A stretch of DNA of 35,681 nt from Alphaproteobacteria bacterium (GCA_030831315.1 JAURLI010000010.1:1-35681); one strand, 5' to 3'; shown: positions 1 through 8,172, counted from the first letter of the stretch. Made by a program: numbers and translations. The notes: generated by a model not told the origin, from the sequence alone.

Positions 1-666
1 TTCGACCGACAGGCCCCGGTAATTGCCGCGAACGCTGTCCCCAACAGCGGCGGCGACTTTCTGGTGCTGATCGGCCTCATCCCCCCAGAACGGCAAATCG
101 GCGAACTGCCCACCCCGTATATCGGTCAATGCCTTGCCGGCAAAATCGAGCCAGGTCGAATTCAGTTCGATGACGCTGCCTTGGCTATCGAGCAACGCGC
201 AAAACTGGTTTGAAGAATTGAACAGCATGTTGAACTTGCGCTCCTGGGCGGCAAGTACATGCATCTTGGCGCGTCGATCGCTGACATCGCGCAGGATCGC
301 GGCGAAATAGCGCCGCCCGCCTTCTTCAAGGGTAACGATGGAGGCTTCGGCCGGAAAGGTGCTGCCGTCCTTGCGGCGGCCCTGGATTTCCCCGCGTTGA
401 CCCATCCGCCGGGTCGCCATGCCTTCCGCCGCGAAACCTGCAAGATGCGCGTGATGCCCTGCACGGGCGCCTTCGGGAAGGAGGATCGACAGGTCTTTGC
501 CCAGTACTTCAACCGGGTCATAACCGAAGACCGCCGTCGCGCCGGCGTTGAAGGACACGATCTCCCCCGCCGCGCCGACGACGATGATCGCATCCTCGAT
601 CGCCGCGACAAGCTCGGTGAGCAAATGCCGCCCCTCATTCGGTTCACTGCGGTCTGAGGTATTCAC
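1..666 (-). CDS. PAS-domain sensor protein, N-terminal part (runs off window)
   Basis: The minus frame from a GTG at 666 is open to base 1, giving 222 residues with no stop. Residues about 13-135 read as a PAS plus PAC unit: an FNAGATAVFGY core, then GRRKDGSTFPAEASIV and AAILRDVSDRR. A second PAS begins near residue 145 (FNMLFNSSNQFCALLD). Tandem PAS domains usually precede a histidine kinase, GGDEF or PAS-linked regulator, but the output domain lies outside the window. No ATG precedes the first PAS in this frame and a TGA lies about 27 bases upstream of the GTG, so GTG is the best start; a GGCGGAAA stretch lies just before it. It is downstream of the amidohydrolase on the same strand, after an AT-rich gap that probably holds its own promoter. 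No membrane segment is visible in this part. Ligand and partner are unknown. Confidence 0.85.
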   Translation of the reverse strand, partial: MNTSDRSEPNEGRHLLTELVAAIEDAIIVVGAAGEIVSFNAGATAVFGYDPVEVLGKDLSILLPEGARAGHHAHLAGFAAEGMATRRMGQRGEIQGRRKDGSTFPAEASIVTLEEGGRRYFAAILRDVSDRRAKMHVLAAQERKFNMLFNSSNQFCALLDSQGSVIELNSTWLDFAGKALTDIRGGQFADLPFWGDEADQHQKVAAAVGDSVRGNYRGLSVE

Positions 667-795
667 GGGTTTCCGCCAAAGCTCCGCATTTCAAAAGGAG
701 ATTAAATATACAATAAAAGTTATAGAAGCCTAAATATCTATTGGAATAGGGTGATGCATAATTCTTTATGTTTGATTAACCAATTATGCAGGCCC
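667..795. promoter_or_regulatory. AT-rich intergenic region, likely promoter of the PAS gene
   Basis: This gap between the amidohydrolase stop and the GTG of the PAS gene is much more AT-rich than the rest of the window (670-790). On the minus strand it offers several TATAAT-like hexamers, for example TATAAC and TTTAAT, but no single convincing -35/-10 pair. A separate inverted repeat at 755-790 lies inside it. The base composition suggests a promoter or operator region for the sensor gene; the exact start cannot be set by eye. Confidence 0.45.
755..790. repeat. 9-bp inverted repeat with 18-base spacer
   Basis: TGCATAATT (755-763) and AATTATGCA (782-790) are perfect reverse complements, 18 bases apart. 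The repeat sits just past the amidohydrolase stop and about 90 bases upstream of the PAS gene start. It could be an operator for a dimeric regulator or an RNA hairpin; it lacks the GC-rich stem and T-run of an intrinsic terminator. Confidence 0.5.
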
Positions 796-807
796 TCAGG
801 GGAGGGC
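792..807 (-). terminator. Small hairpin at the end of the amidohydrolase gene (weak terminator candidate)
   Basis: GCCCTC (792-797) and GAGGGC (802-807) form a 6-bp stem with a 4-base loop that covers the amidohydrolase stop codon at 796-798. No T-run follows on the minus strand, so intrinsic termination is doubtful; it may act with the adjacent 755-790 repeat. Confidence 0.25.
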
Positions 808-1845
808 GTAAAGCCGTGCGGGGTTGGTTTGCAGGATCTTTCGGACGCTGGCGGCAGGCAGATTGCCGTCCTCGGCCATTCTTTTGAGGGCCCCCACCTC
901 GGTCGCCGAATCACGGTGGCCGTAATCGGTGCCGATGATCAGTTGATCGTCGCCGATTTCATCGAGCAACCACGGCAGGTCGTCGGTGCGCTGGGTGGTG
1001 ATGAAGAAGTTGACCCCGGCCATCGGATTTTTGGCCTGATGACCACGGCGTGCCAGCCTGAGGCGCGCCTCGCCCAGCACATAGGGTACCCACTGGGCGC
1101 TGGTTTCGATGAACGCCCAGCGCAGCTCGGGAAAACGGGCGGGAACCTCTTTCTCCAGCAGGCTGCCGAAGGATCCCATGACCGGGAATTTGAAGGTCAT
1201 CATCGAGTTCTGCGGCTGCAACATGTCGTGGTACTCGTAACTGTCGACGCCCGCGTGCAGGCAGATCGGCAGGCCGAGCTCCTGCGCCATCTCGTAGAGC
1301 GGGAAGAAGTAGCGATGCGACAGCAGCCGGTCGCATTCCATGCCGCGCATGAAGATGCCGCAGGCACCGTGCTGCTTGCAGTATTCCAGTTCCTCGCGGA
1401 CCTTGGCCGGGTTGACGAGCGATTGCAGCGGCGGCACCAGCACCCAGCGCAGGCGGTCGGGTGCCTTCGCCCAGATTTCAGCGAGCCAGCGGTTGTAACT
1501 GCGCGAGAGCGCAAAATCGATGTCAGGCTCGCGCGTGATCGGGCGCAGGAACAGGGATGGAAACAGCACCTGGATATCGATGCCGATTTCATCCATGTGG
1601 GCAATCCGTGACGAAACATCGCGCATATCGCGCGATTCGGGGGGCACGTCCTTGCCGACGTTGGTGCGCGACTTGATTTCGCCGTCGATCAGCCAGTAAT
1701 CGCCGGCGCGATTGCCGGGTACGGGCGCGCCGTCGGACGGATCGCGCATCAGCAGCTGCGGGCGGAAGCGTTGTTCGTCTTCGCGCAGGAACGACCATGT
1801 ATAGGGCGTTTCGATCACATGGGCGTCGGCATCGATCGTCGGCAT
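796..1845 (-). CDS. Amidohydrolase family protein (ACMSD/COG2159 type)
   Basis: A 349-residue metal-dependent hydrolase or decarboxylase of the amidohydrolase-2 TIM-barrel family. It opens with the strand-1 metal motif as IDADAHVIE (D7, H9, E12), has the barrel His in LPICLHAG (H197) and the conserved Asp in IIGTDYGH (D307), and ends with the usual NPARLY. The second His of the classical HxH is absent, as in the branch that uses HxxE. Family members include ACMSD, gamma-resorcylate and 5-carboxyvanillate decarboxylases, 2-pyrone-4,6-dicarboxylate lactonase and 4-oxalomesaconate hydratase, all in aromatic catabolism, which fits the setting. The exact substrate cannot be read from sequence. No signal peptide is seen, so it is cytoplasmic. 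It is divergent from the bicupin at 2069 with a shared 223-base upstream region. Confidence 0.88.
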   Translation of the reverse strand: MPTIDADAHVIETPYTWSFLREDEQRFRPQLLMRDPSDGAPVPGNRAGDYWLIDGEIKSRTNVGKDVPPESRDMRDVSSRIAHMDEIGIDIQVLFPSLFLRPITREPDIDFALSRSYNRWLAEIWAKAPDRLRWVLVPPLQSLVNPAKVREELEYCKQHGACGIFMRGMECDRLLSHRYFFPLYEMAQELGLPICLHAGVDSYEYHDMLQPQNSMMTFKFPVMGSFGSLLEKEVPARFPELRWAFIETSAQWVPYVLGEARLRLARRGHQAKNPMAGVNFFITTQRTDDLPWLLDEIGDDQLIIGTDYGHRDSATEVGALKRMAEDGNLPAASVRKILQTNPARLYALP

Positions 1846-1898
1846 GTTTTCCTCCCCTCGCCCGGCGCTCTTTGACTGGGCCGATTGCGAGCAGCTTC

Positions 1899-1928
1899 AT
1901 TCTAGGGCGCGCCCGATGGGGCCGACAA
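1899..1928 (-). promoter_or_regulatory. Putative promoter of the amidohydrolase
   Basis: On the minus strand TTGTCG (1928-1923) and TAGAAT (1904-1899) are 18 bases apart, resembling a sigma-70 promoter with 4 of 6 and 5 of 6 consensus bases. The -10 lies about 54 bases upstream of the ATG at 1845. This is a by-eye call in the divergent gap. Confidence 0.35.
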
Positions 1929-1976
1929 GCAAGGCCCCGTCCCTTGCCTCCGCCCGTCCGCCGTGGCACCATGAAT

Positions 1977-1996
1977 ATCCCCGGAAAACCGGGGAT
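1977..1996 (+). promoter_or_regulatory. Leader hairpin upstream of the bicupin gene
   Basis: ATCCCCGG (1977-1984), loop AAAA, and CCGGGGAT (1989-1996) form a perfect 8-bp GC-rich stem followed by TTTCAG. It lies about 70 bases before the bicupin ATG, within the probable 5' leader. The T-run is short (three), so it may be a weak attenuator or an mRNA structure rather than a strong terminator. Confidence 0.45.
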
Positions 1997-2068
1997 TTCA
2001 GGGGGCTCATGCTTCGGTTTCGCCCCCGCCGCAACGAAGCATCCGACCGATGCAAAAGGGAGCGCCCG

Positions 2069-3304
2069 ATGCCACACGATGAAATCAATTACGCCCACTG
2101 GCACGAGATCACCTCGACCGACAAGAAGGCCGGCAAGGGCTCCTTCGCCACGCCGCCGATGCCTTACGACAAGTTCATGGAAGAAGAGGGCATCCCCGTT
2201 CATCGCGATATCGGCGTGCACCGCGTGCAGGATCTGCCGATGAAGCCGTGGAAGCGGTTGGGCGGCCGGGGCAGCTTCATCCAGCTTTTCGGCACCGAGG
2301 GCCTGTGGGGCTCCTACGTGGTCGAAGTTCCCGGCGGCGGTACGCTGAACACGGAAAAGCACCTCTATGAAGAGCAGTACCTCGTCGTCGAGGGCCGCGG
2401 CACCACCGAGATCTGGCAGGACGGCGGCAAGAAGCAGGTGTTCGAATGGCAGAAGGGCTCCATGTTCGCCATTCCGCTCAACACCAACCACCGGATCATC
2501 AACGCGGCATCGTCGCCCGCCATTCTGCTCGCCGGCACCTCGGCCCCGAATGCCATCAACCTCTACGGCAACGTCGATTTCATCTTCAACAATTCCTACG
2601 TCTTCAAGGACCGCTACGACGGCGCCGACGACTACTTCAAGCCGCGCGACGATCTGGCACCCGATCCCGTGCGCGGCCTTGCCATGCGCAAGACAAACAT
2701 CATTCCCGACATCATGGCCTGCGAACTGCCGCTCGATAACCGGCGCTCGCCCGGCTATCGCCGCATCGAGCCGCACATGGCGGGCAACCGGTTCTATCTG
2801 TGGATCGGCCAGCACGAGACGGGCCGCTATTCCAAGGCGCATTACCACGGCTCGGCCGCGGTGCTCATTTGCGTGAAGGGCAAGGGCTATACCTATACTT
2901 GGCCGAAGGAACTGGGCCCGACGCCGTGGAAGGACGGCAAGGCCGATCAGGTGCGCCGCCAGGATTATGAGCCCGTCGGCATGGTGTCAGCCGCGCCGAT
3001 GTCGGGCGACTGGTTCCACCAGCACTTCGGCATCTCCAAGGAGGCGCTCCGGCTCACCGCATGGTTCGGCCCCAACAACGCACGCGGGCGCAAGCCCGGC
3101 CTGCCCGGGGTCAAGCAGCTGGATGCCGGCGCCATCGACATGCGCGCGGGCGGCAGCGCCATTCCCTACGACATGGAAGATCCCTACCTGCGCAAGGAAT
3201 ACGAAGAAGCCCTCAAGGCCAACGGCGCCGTCTCGCGCATGGAGCCGGAGCTTTACGACCCCAACAATGAAAAGACGCGCGCTTGGGGCGGGGCCGACTT
3301 CTAG
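2069..3304 (+). CDS. Bicupin protein (paralogue 1, divergent member)
   Basis: A 411-residue protein with two cupin beta-barrels. The first (about 80-160) has KHLYEEQYLVVEGRG (H98, E101/E102) and a later NHRI (H141). The second (about 245-330) has AHYHGSAAVLICVKGKGY (H258, H260) and GDWFHQHF (H317, H319), a fuller metal site. The order of domains and the WFHQHF element match the bicupins at 9984, 12557 and 13825, but this copy is longer and diverged. Fe- or Mn-dependent bicupins include gentisate and 1-hydroxy-2-naphthoate dioxygenases; a ring-cleaving or related oxygenase role is an inference from context. The ATG at 2069 follows AAAAGGGAG at good spacing; a longer open frame back to 1844 lacks cupin similarity. 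The SDR gene follows after 17 bases, probably in one transcript. Confidence 0.85.
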   Translation: MPHDEINYAHWHEITSTDKKAGKGSFATPPMPYDKFMEEEGIPVHRDIGVHRVQDLPMKPWKRLGGRGSFIQLFGTEGLWGSYVVEVPGGGTLNTEKHLYEEQYLVVEGRGTTEIWQDGGKKQVFEWQKGSMFAIPLNTNHRIINAASSPAILLAGTSAPNAINLYGNVDFIFNNSYVFKDRYDGADDYFKPRDDLAPDPVRGLAMRKTNIIPDIMACELPLDNRRSPGYRRIEPHMAGNRFYLWIGQHETGRYSKAHYHGSAAVLICVKGKGYTYTWPKELGPTPWKDGKADQVRRQDYEPVGMVSAAPMSGDWFHQHFGISKEALRLTAWFGPNNARGRKPGLPGVKQLDAGAIDMRAGGSAIPYDMEDPYLRKEYEEALKANGAVSRMEPELYDPNNEKTRAWGGADF

Positions 3305-3321
3305 GCGAACGGACAGAGCCG

Positions 3322-4062
3322 ATGACGAAGCCAAGAACGGCCATCATCACCGGTGCCGCGAGCGGCATCGGCCGCGCCGCGGTGGCGGAAGCCATCGCCG
3401 CAGGCTGGAAGGTGGCCGCTCTCGACCTTGGCCTGCCGACGGCACCCGAAGGCGCGAGCGCTGAAAACTTCGTCGCGCTTTCCTGCGACGTCTCGAAGGC
3501 GGAGGCCTGCGCGAAGGCAGTTGCCGACGCAGCCGCCCGGCTCGGCAGCATCGATACGCTCCTGCATTTCGCCGCAGTACATTCGACCGAGACATGGGAT
3601 GCGCTCGATGCCGATATCTTCAACCGTACCCTTGCCGTCAATGTCACCGGCTCCTTCCTGATGGCCCAGGCGGCAGCCCACTGGATGAAGGATCACGGCG
3701 GCGGCGCCATCGTTCTGACCGGCTCGGGCTCGATCAGCGTGTCGGGCCTCGGCGGGCATGGACGCGGTGGGCCCGCCTATGTCAGCTCGAAAGCCGCGAT
3801 CATCGGCCTGACCCGCGCCCTTGCCCGTTCCCTGGCACCCTTCGCCATCCGGGTGAACGCGATCAGCCCCGGCGCCACCGACACCGCCATGACCGCCGAA
3901 TATTCGCCCGAGGCGCGCGCCAACGTGGGCAGCCGCACGCTGGCCGGGCGCATGGGCGAGCCCGAAGAGATTGCCCGGGCGGCGATGTTCCTTGCTTCCG
4001 ATGACGCCAGCTACATCACCGGCGAAATTCTCAATGCCAATGGCGGCGGCAGTTTCGGCTGA
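3322..4062 (+). CDS. Short-chain dehydrogenase/reductase (SDR)
   Basis: A 246-residue classical SDR, NAD(P)-dependent and cytoplasmic. The cofactor motif TGAASGIG is at 10-17, structural N107 is in LAVNVTG, and the active-site YVSSK gives Y153 and K157, with a Ser in SISVS near 137-141. The usual NNAG strand-4 motif is altered to LHFAAV. The C-terminal PEEIARAAMFLASDDASYITGEIL stretch and GG end are typical of the family. In aromatic catabolic clusters such enzymes often oxidise cis-dihydrodiols or hydroxy intermediates; the substrate here is unknown. ATG 3322 is preferred over 3283 because the latter overlaps the bicupin and would add residues before the nucleotide-binding strand. It lies between a bicupin and a small cupin gene on the same strand. 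Confidence 0.92.
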   Translation: MTKPRTAIITGAASGIGRAAVAEAIAAGWKVAALDLGLPTAPEGASAENFVALSCDVSKAEACAKAVADAAARLGSIDTLLHFAAVHSTETWDALDADIFNRTLAVNVTGSFLMAQAAAHWMKDHGGGAIVLTGSGSISVSGLGGHGRGGPAYVSSKAAIIGLTRALARSLAPFAIRVNAISPGATDTAMTAEYSPEARANVGSRTLAGRMGEPEEIARAAMFLASDDASYITGEILNANGGGSFG

Positions 4063-4094
4063 CCGCCCCGGCCAATGCCTGAAGGGAGGCGACA

Positions 4095-4571
4095 ATGACC
4101 AGCGTAACGATGGAAGACCTGCAAAGGTTTCGCGAGTTGGAGCCGACGATCCTCGATCTCAAGACCCAGCTGGTGGCAGAAGGCATGACGTCGCGGCTCC
4201 TGATGCAGGGCGAAAACTCGACCTACCGCGTGCTGTGCTATGCGCCCTGCCGGGGCGAAGACCACGGCTTGCATGGCCATATCGAGGAAGAGCACGTCTT
4301 CTTCGTGCTGCATGGGGTCGCCGAATTCAACACTGTCTCGGGCAAGTTGCCGCCGGTGCGCAAGAACCAGGGCATCTTCATTCCCAAGGGGTGCTTCTAC
4401 GAATTCATCAACCCGGGGCCCGACTCCCTCGTCGTGCTGCGCTGCGGGGCAAGCGCCATGAAGATCGAGCGCTCGACCCGCCTGACGCCGGGCGGCGAGC
4501 CGATCCCCGGGCGCTCAAAACGTCACCCGCACCTCAACAACGTCGTCTACCACGACGCTTTTCTGGAATAG
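4095..4571 (+). CDS. Small single-domain cupin protein
   Basis: A 158-residue protein with one cupin fold. Motif 1 is intact, HGHIEEEHVFFVLHG (H60, H62, E66). In motif 2, IPKGCFYEFIN, the metal-binding His is replaced by Tyr102 while N106 is kept, so the metal site is altered. A strong Shine-Dalgarno sequence, AAGGGAGG, precedes the ATG at 4095. It is the third gene of a probable bicupin-SDR-cupin transcript. Function could be isomerase, dioxygenase-like, or sugar/aromatic binding; nothing in the sequence decides this. It ends one base from the stop of the convergent MFS gene at 4573. Confidence 0.85.
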   Translation: MTSVTMEDLQRFRELEPTILDLKTQLVAEGMTSRLLMQGENSTYRVLCYAPCRGEDHGLHGHIEEEHVFFVLHGVAEFNTVSGKLPPVRKNQGIFIPKGCFYEFINPGPDSLVVLRCGASAMKIERSTRLTPGGEPIPGRSKRHPHLNNVVYHDAFLE

Positions 4572-4572
4572 C

Positions 4573-5841
4573 TCAGGACCGGCGGATCAACCCGTCGCGG
4601 AACGCCGGCGAGCGCCCCGTCCATACGCCGAGCCCGGCGAGCGCCACCATGCCGATGGCGCCGACCAGATAGAAGGCGTATTCGAGGCCGACGAATTCCG
4701 CCACCGCCCCCATGATGAAGGGCACAAGCGCGCCGCCGAACTTGTTGAACGACAGGCGCAGCGCCGCGACACGGCCTTGCAGGTCGCGGCCCACGGCCTG
4801 GGATGAAATCGTCAGCATCAGCGGGAAATTGTAGCCCTGCCCTATGCCGCGCAGGCTGATGGCGATGGCGAGCGCCAGGAAGGTGCCGAGCACCGGCGTG
4901 ATGGCGATGGCGATGACCGCCATCATGGTCATGGCAATCAGCAGCCAGTGGCCGCGCACCCGCGCACTGAGCCAACCCACCGTCAGCGCCGCCAGCGCCG
5001 AGATGCCGTTGGAAATGCCGAGCAACAGGCCGATGGCGCTGGCATCGAAGCCGACTTCCTTGAGCCACACGCCATAGAACGAGTTCTGTATCCCCGATCC
5101 CGCCTGGCGCATGAAGGTACAGGAAATCACCAGCGCCACCGCGGGCAGCGCGAGCAGGCGGAACGTGGTGATGTAGTCGCCGAGGCTCGGCAGGATGCCT
5201 GGGCGGCGCGCGGTGGCAGGCTCCGCAACGGCCGCGGGCGCCGCTGCCGCAGGCACGGGTTCGGGCTTCGATTCAGGCCGCGTATCGGGCAGCAGGAACG
5301 CCGTCACCGTGCCCATCAGCACCCAGACCGCCGTAACGATGAAGGCCACGGTCGCGCCGAACTGGGCCCAGACGAAGCCCGCCAGAATGGGCGCGGCGAA
5401 ACCGCCCAACCGTGTCGCCGCCGTCAGGCGCCCGGCATAGACCGCCTCGCCGCGCAGCAGCACACCGACCAGCGCCTGGGCGCCGATCCAGCCCGTGACC
5501 TCCAGAAATCCTGAAACCATCTGCAGGGCGACGGCGCCCCAGACCGTCGGCGCCAGCGGATAGAGCAGGAACACCGCCGACCCTGCCACCCCCATGACCA
5601 TGATCACGGCGCGCGGGCCGAAGCGGTCCTGCAGGGCGCCGCCGTGAATGGAAAAGGCGATGACCAGCGCCTGACGCGCCGAAACGATCAGGCCGATCAT
5701 CACTGGCGAAGCGCCCAGTTGCAGCGCCCACAGCGGGATGATGACGGAAACGATCAGCACCTGGCTGCCGGCGAAGAAGGCAACTGCGTAAACCAGAAGC
5801 TGCGTGCGCAGCGCTACGGCGCCGCCCTGATCGACAGACAT
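4573..5841 (-). CDS. MFS transporter
   Basis: A 422-residue inner-membrane transporter with about twelve hydrophobic segments. The loop between the second and third segments holds the MFS signature as GGALQDRFGPRAVI (residues 67-80). A Pro/Ala/Glu-rich cytoplasmic linker at about 186-213 separates the two six-helix halves. It is the last gene of a minus-strand run whose members are aromatic-catabolism and transport genes, 44 bases after the MetE-like gene. It may import an aromatic acid or export an intermediate; direction and substrate cannot be told from sequence. The ATG at 5841 has only a modest ribosome site (AGGGGAAA). Confidence 0.9.
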   Translation of the reverse strand: MSVDQGGAVALRTQLLVYAVAFFAGSQVLIVSVIIPLWALQLGASPVMIGLIVSARQALVIAFSIHGGALQDRFGPRAVIMVMGVAGSAVFLLYPLAPTVWGAVALQMVSGFLEVTGWIGAQALVGVLLRGEAVYAGRLTAATRLGGFAAPILAGFVWAQFGATVAFIVTAVWVLMGTVTAFLLPDTRPESKPEPVPAAAAPAAVAEPATARRPGILPSLGDYITTFRLLALPAVALVISCTFMRQAGSGIQNSFYGVWLKEVGFDASAIGLLLGISNGISALAALTVGWLSARVRGHWLLIAMTMMAVIAIAITPVLGTFLALAIAISLRGIGQGYNFPLMLTISSQAVGRDLQGRVAALRLSFNKFGGALVPFIMGAVAEFVGLEYAFYLVGAIGMVALAGLGVWTGRSPAFRDGLIRRS

Positions 5842-5885
5842 GAATGTTTCCCCTAATCCCCGAATCCGCCGCCAGGCGCCGGCCT

Positions 5886-6896
5886 TTAAATTTCGGCGCG
5901 AAGTTCCCGCGCGGCGCCGACCATCGCTGTCAACTTGGCGCGGGCCAGCTGGCGGCTGATCGTCATCAGGCCGCAGTCCGGCCCCAGCATGACGCGGCCG
6001 GGATCGACATGATCGAGAAGCGAAGCGACGCGCCGCTTGACCTCGTCCACGCTCGGCGCGGGCGTGTTGCCCGGATCGACGCAGCCGAACATGATCAGGC
6101 GGTCGCCGCAGGCGGCAAGAAGCGAAGGATCGTAGTCGCTGCGCCCGAATTCGACGGTGAAGCCGCCGATCCGGGTTTTCATCAGGGCATCGAGCAACTC
6201 AGGATAAGTGTGTTCGTGCTGGGGCGTGTCGCCGCCGGGATAGCCGTAGCAGAGATGCACCAGCGTCGGCACCGTGATGCCCTCAAGACAACGATCCAGC
6301 GCGCGGGCACCATAATCGAAGACCTTCTGGTGATAGCGGGTCATGGCCGGCTCGTCGATCTGCAGCATGTCGCAGCCCGCCGCCTGAAGTTCCAGAAGCT
6401 CGGCATTGACGGCAACGGCGATGTCCATCGCGAGCTCGCCCTCGTCCTTGTAGAAAGTGTTGAGGGTGCTGTCGATCATGGTCATCGGCCCGGCCACCGC
6501 CATCTTGAGCGGCAACGCGGTGTGGGCGCGCGCGAACTTCAGGTCTTCGACCACTGCCGGCGCGCGGCGGCTGACCCGGCCGACAATGCGCGGCACCACG
6601 TGCGGATTGACGCGCCCGCGATAAACCTCCTTGTCGCCCTTCTGCTTCATGTCGACGCCATCCCAGGTCGAAGCGGCGTGATAGACGAAGCTCTCGCGCC
6701 GCTGTTCGCCGTCGGTCAGAAGCTCAAGACCCAGCTCTTCCTGCTCGCGCAGGCAGACGATGGTGGCGTCGTCCTGGGCCTCGTGCAGAGCGTCGCCCTC
6801 GAGGCAGAATTTCGCCCGTGAGCGGTTGGTTTCAGCCAGCCAACCGGGACGGGGGAAGCTGCCGACGCTGGTCGGGGTAAGAGGCAGAAGTTTCAT
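5886..6896 (-). CDS. Core MetE-like (cobalamin-independent methionine synthase C-terminal family) protein
   Basis: A 336-residue protein matching only the catalytic C-terminal barrel of MetE; the N-terminal half of the roughly 750-residue enzyme is absent. The zinc ligands are all recognisable: H214 and C216 in VHLCYG, E249 in TVEFGRS, and C308 in LGPDCG. QIDEPA (179-184) is the conserved substrate-binding stretch, and the N-terminus TSVGSFPRP is typical. Such short proteins include archaeal core methionine synthases and the alkyltransferase that joins epoxypropane to coenzyme M, all activating a thiol on zinc. Here it could transfer a methyl or other alkyl group in catabolism, but that is inference. 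AGGAAG lies upstream of the ATG. It sits 13 bases after one MFS gene and before another. Confidence 0.85.
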   Translation of the reverse strand: MKLLPLTPTSVGSFPRPGWLAETNRSRAKFCLEGDALHEAQDDATIVCLREQEELGLELLTDGEQRRESFVYHAASTWDGVDMKQKGDKEVYRGRVNPHVVPRIVGRVSRRAPAVVEDLKFARAHTALPLKMAVAGPMTMIDSTLNTFYKDEGELAMDIAVAVNAELLELQAAGCDMLQIDEPAMTRYHQKVFDYGARALDRCLEGITVPTLVHLCYGYPGGDTPQHEHTYPELLDALMKTRIGGFTVEFGRSDYDPSLLAACGDRLIMFGCVDPGNTPAPSVDEVKRRVASLLDHVDPGRVMLGPDCGLMTISRQLARAKLTAMVGAARELRAEI

Positions 6897-6909
6897 GAGC
6901 GATTTCTTC

Positions 6910-8172
6910 CTATGTTGCGCCCGGACCGGTTACTGGCGTTTCGAGCGCGCGCATCAGGGCGCGCCGTTGCTGCCAGGCCCAGATCCAGAATAGAACACAA
7001 ACCGCCGCCCCGACAGCAAGAGGCGGCCGCAAGCCGGCATGTTCGGCAATCGTGCCCATGATCAGCGCGCCAATGGATGGCGCGCAGTGCTGCACCAGCC
7101 CGTGGTTGCTGATGACCCGTCCACGCATGACGGGATCGGAGGCGGACTGGATCAGGGTCTGGTTGGCGACGTTCTGCATGATCGCGGCGAGGCCGATAAT
7201 GAAGATGGCAACGCAGCCGACGAGGAAAATCGGCGTAGCCACGAACAGGAGCGTGCCGAGTCCTATCAGCAGCACGCCGCAGATACTGATGACAGTCAGG
7301 CCCGATACGCCCTTGTCGCGGCTTGCCATGTAAAAGGCGCCGATCATGGCGCCTGCCCCGTAGGAACTGGTGAAGATCGCGAGGCCTTCGGGCCCGCGCC
7401 CGAAAACGTCGCTGACGAAGCCTGGCAGCAGGTCGCTCAGCGGCTTCGCCAGAAACCCGATCATGACCAGCAGCAGCATCTGTATCCGGATGCCCGGGTG
7501 AACCAGCATGTACTTGAGACCTTCCATCGTCTCCGCCGCGATGGAACGCTTCTCGCGCGCGGGCGGCGGCGCAACCCGCGTGCTGATCAGATGCAGCATC
7601 AGGGTAAAAACGAAGAACAGGCCCGCCGCGGCGGCAAAAGTCCAGCCGATCCCGGCCAGGACGATGACGCTGCCGCCGACCGCTGGGCCGATGAAGCGCG
7701 AGACATTGAAAATGATGGAATTGAGGGCGACCGCGGACGGCAGCATGTCGCGCCCGACCAGAGAAAAAATAACGGTCATGCGCGATGGCCGGTTGAAGGC
7801 CGTCACCGTGCCCCGCACGATGACGATGGCGACCAGCAGCCAGATGTTCATCCAGCCGCCGAGCGTAAGCACCGCCATCGCTACCGCATAGACTAGCGAC
7901 ATGGACTGGGTGATACGCAGCAGCTTGAAATAATCGACCCGGTCGACGACGGTCCCGGCGATCAGGGCGAAGAAGAACATCGGCGCCGATTCAATGATGG
8001 CGATGGCGCCGAGCCAGGCGGCGGACCGGGTCAGCTCCCATGTCAGCCACAAGAGCGCCACGCGCTGGGTCCACAGCCCGATGTTCGACGTCAGGTTGCC
8101 GATGACGAAGAGGCGATAGTCACGGATCGCGAAGGTGCGCCGCAGCGCACCGAAACCGCCCGGAATTTTCAA
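6910..8172 (-). CDS. MFS transporter (MFS_3/EntS-like)
   Basis: A 420-residue membrane protein with about ten to twelve hydrophobic segments. The N-terminal GNLTSNIGLWTQRVALLWL stretch is typical of the MFS_3 group (EntS-like), many of which are exporters. The start is taken as TTG at 8172, which overlaps the permease stop as TTGA, indicating translational coupling; earlier codons in this frame lie within the permease coding sequence and read as non-membrane, basic residues. Its place directly behind an ABC permease and before a MetE-like gene suggests work on the same compound or efflux of a by-product. Substrate unknown. Confidence 0.85.
   Translation of the reverse strand: MKIPGGFGALRRTFAIRDYRLFVIGNLTSNIGLWTQRVALLWLTWELTRSAAWLGAIAIIESAPMFFFALIAGTVVDRVDYFKLLRITQSMSLVYAVAMAVLTLGGWMNIWLLVAIVIVRGTVTAFNRPSRMTVIFSLVGRDMLPSAVALNSIIFNVSRFIGPAVGGSVIVLAGIGWTFAAAAGLFFVFTLMLHLISTRVAPPPAREKRSIAAETMEGLKYMLVHPGIRIQMLLLVMIGFLAKPLSDLLPGFVSDVFGRGPEGLAIFTSSYGAGAMIGAFYMASRDKGVSGLTVISICGVLLIGLGTLLFVATPIFLVGCVAIFIIGLAAIMQNVANQTLIQSASDPVMRGRVISNHGLVQHCAPSIGALIMGTIAEHAGLRPPLAVGAAVCVLFWIWAWQQRRALMRALETPVTGPGAT

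Noticed and set aside
259-657. A plus-strand frame at the left edge
   Set aside because: The minus frame through the same bases gives two clear PAS domains and is open to the edge.
1844-2068. N-terminal extension of bicupin 1 to an earlier ATG
   Set aside because: The extra 75 residues are Arg/Pro-rich, contain the leader hairpin and overlap the likely promoter; ATG 2069 has a good ribosome site.
1589-2848. A 419-codon minus-strand frame spanning the amidohydrolase start and bicupin 1
   Set aside because: Crosses the divergent promoter gap and two real genes; no family features.
5844-6821. A long plus-strand frame opposite the MetE-like gene
   Set aside because: The minus strand has all MetE zinc ligands in order; the plus translation shows no motif.
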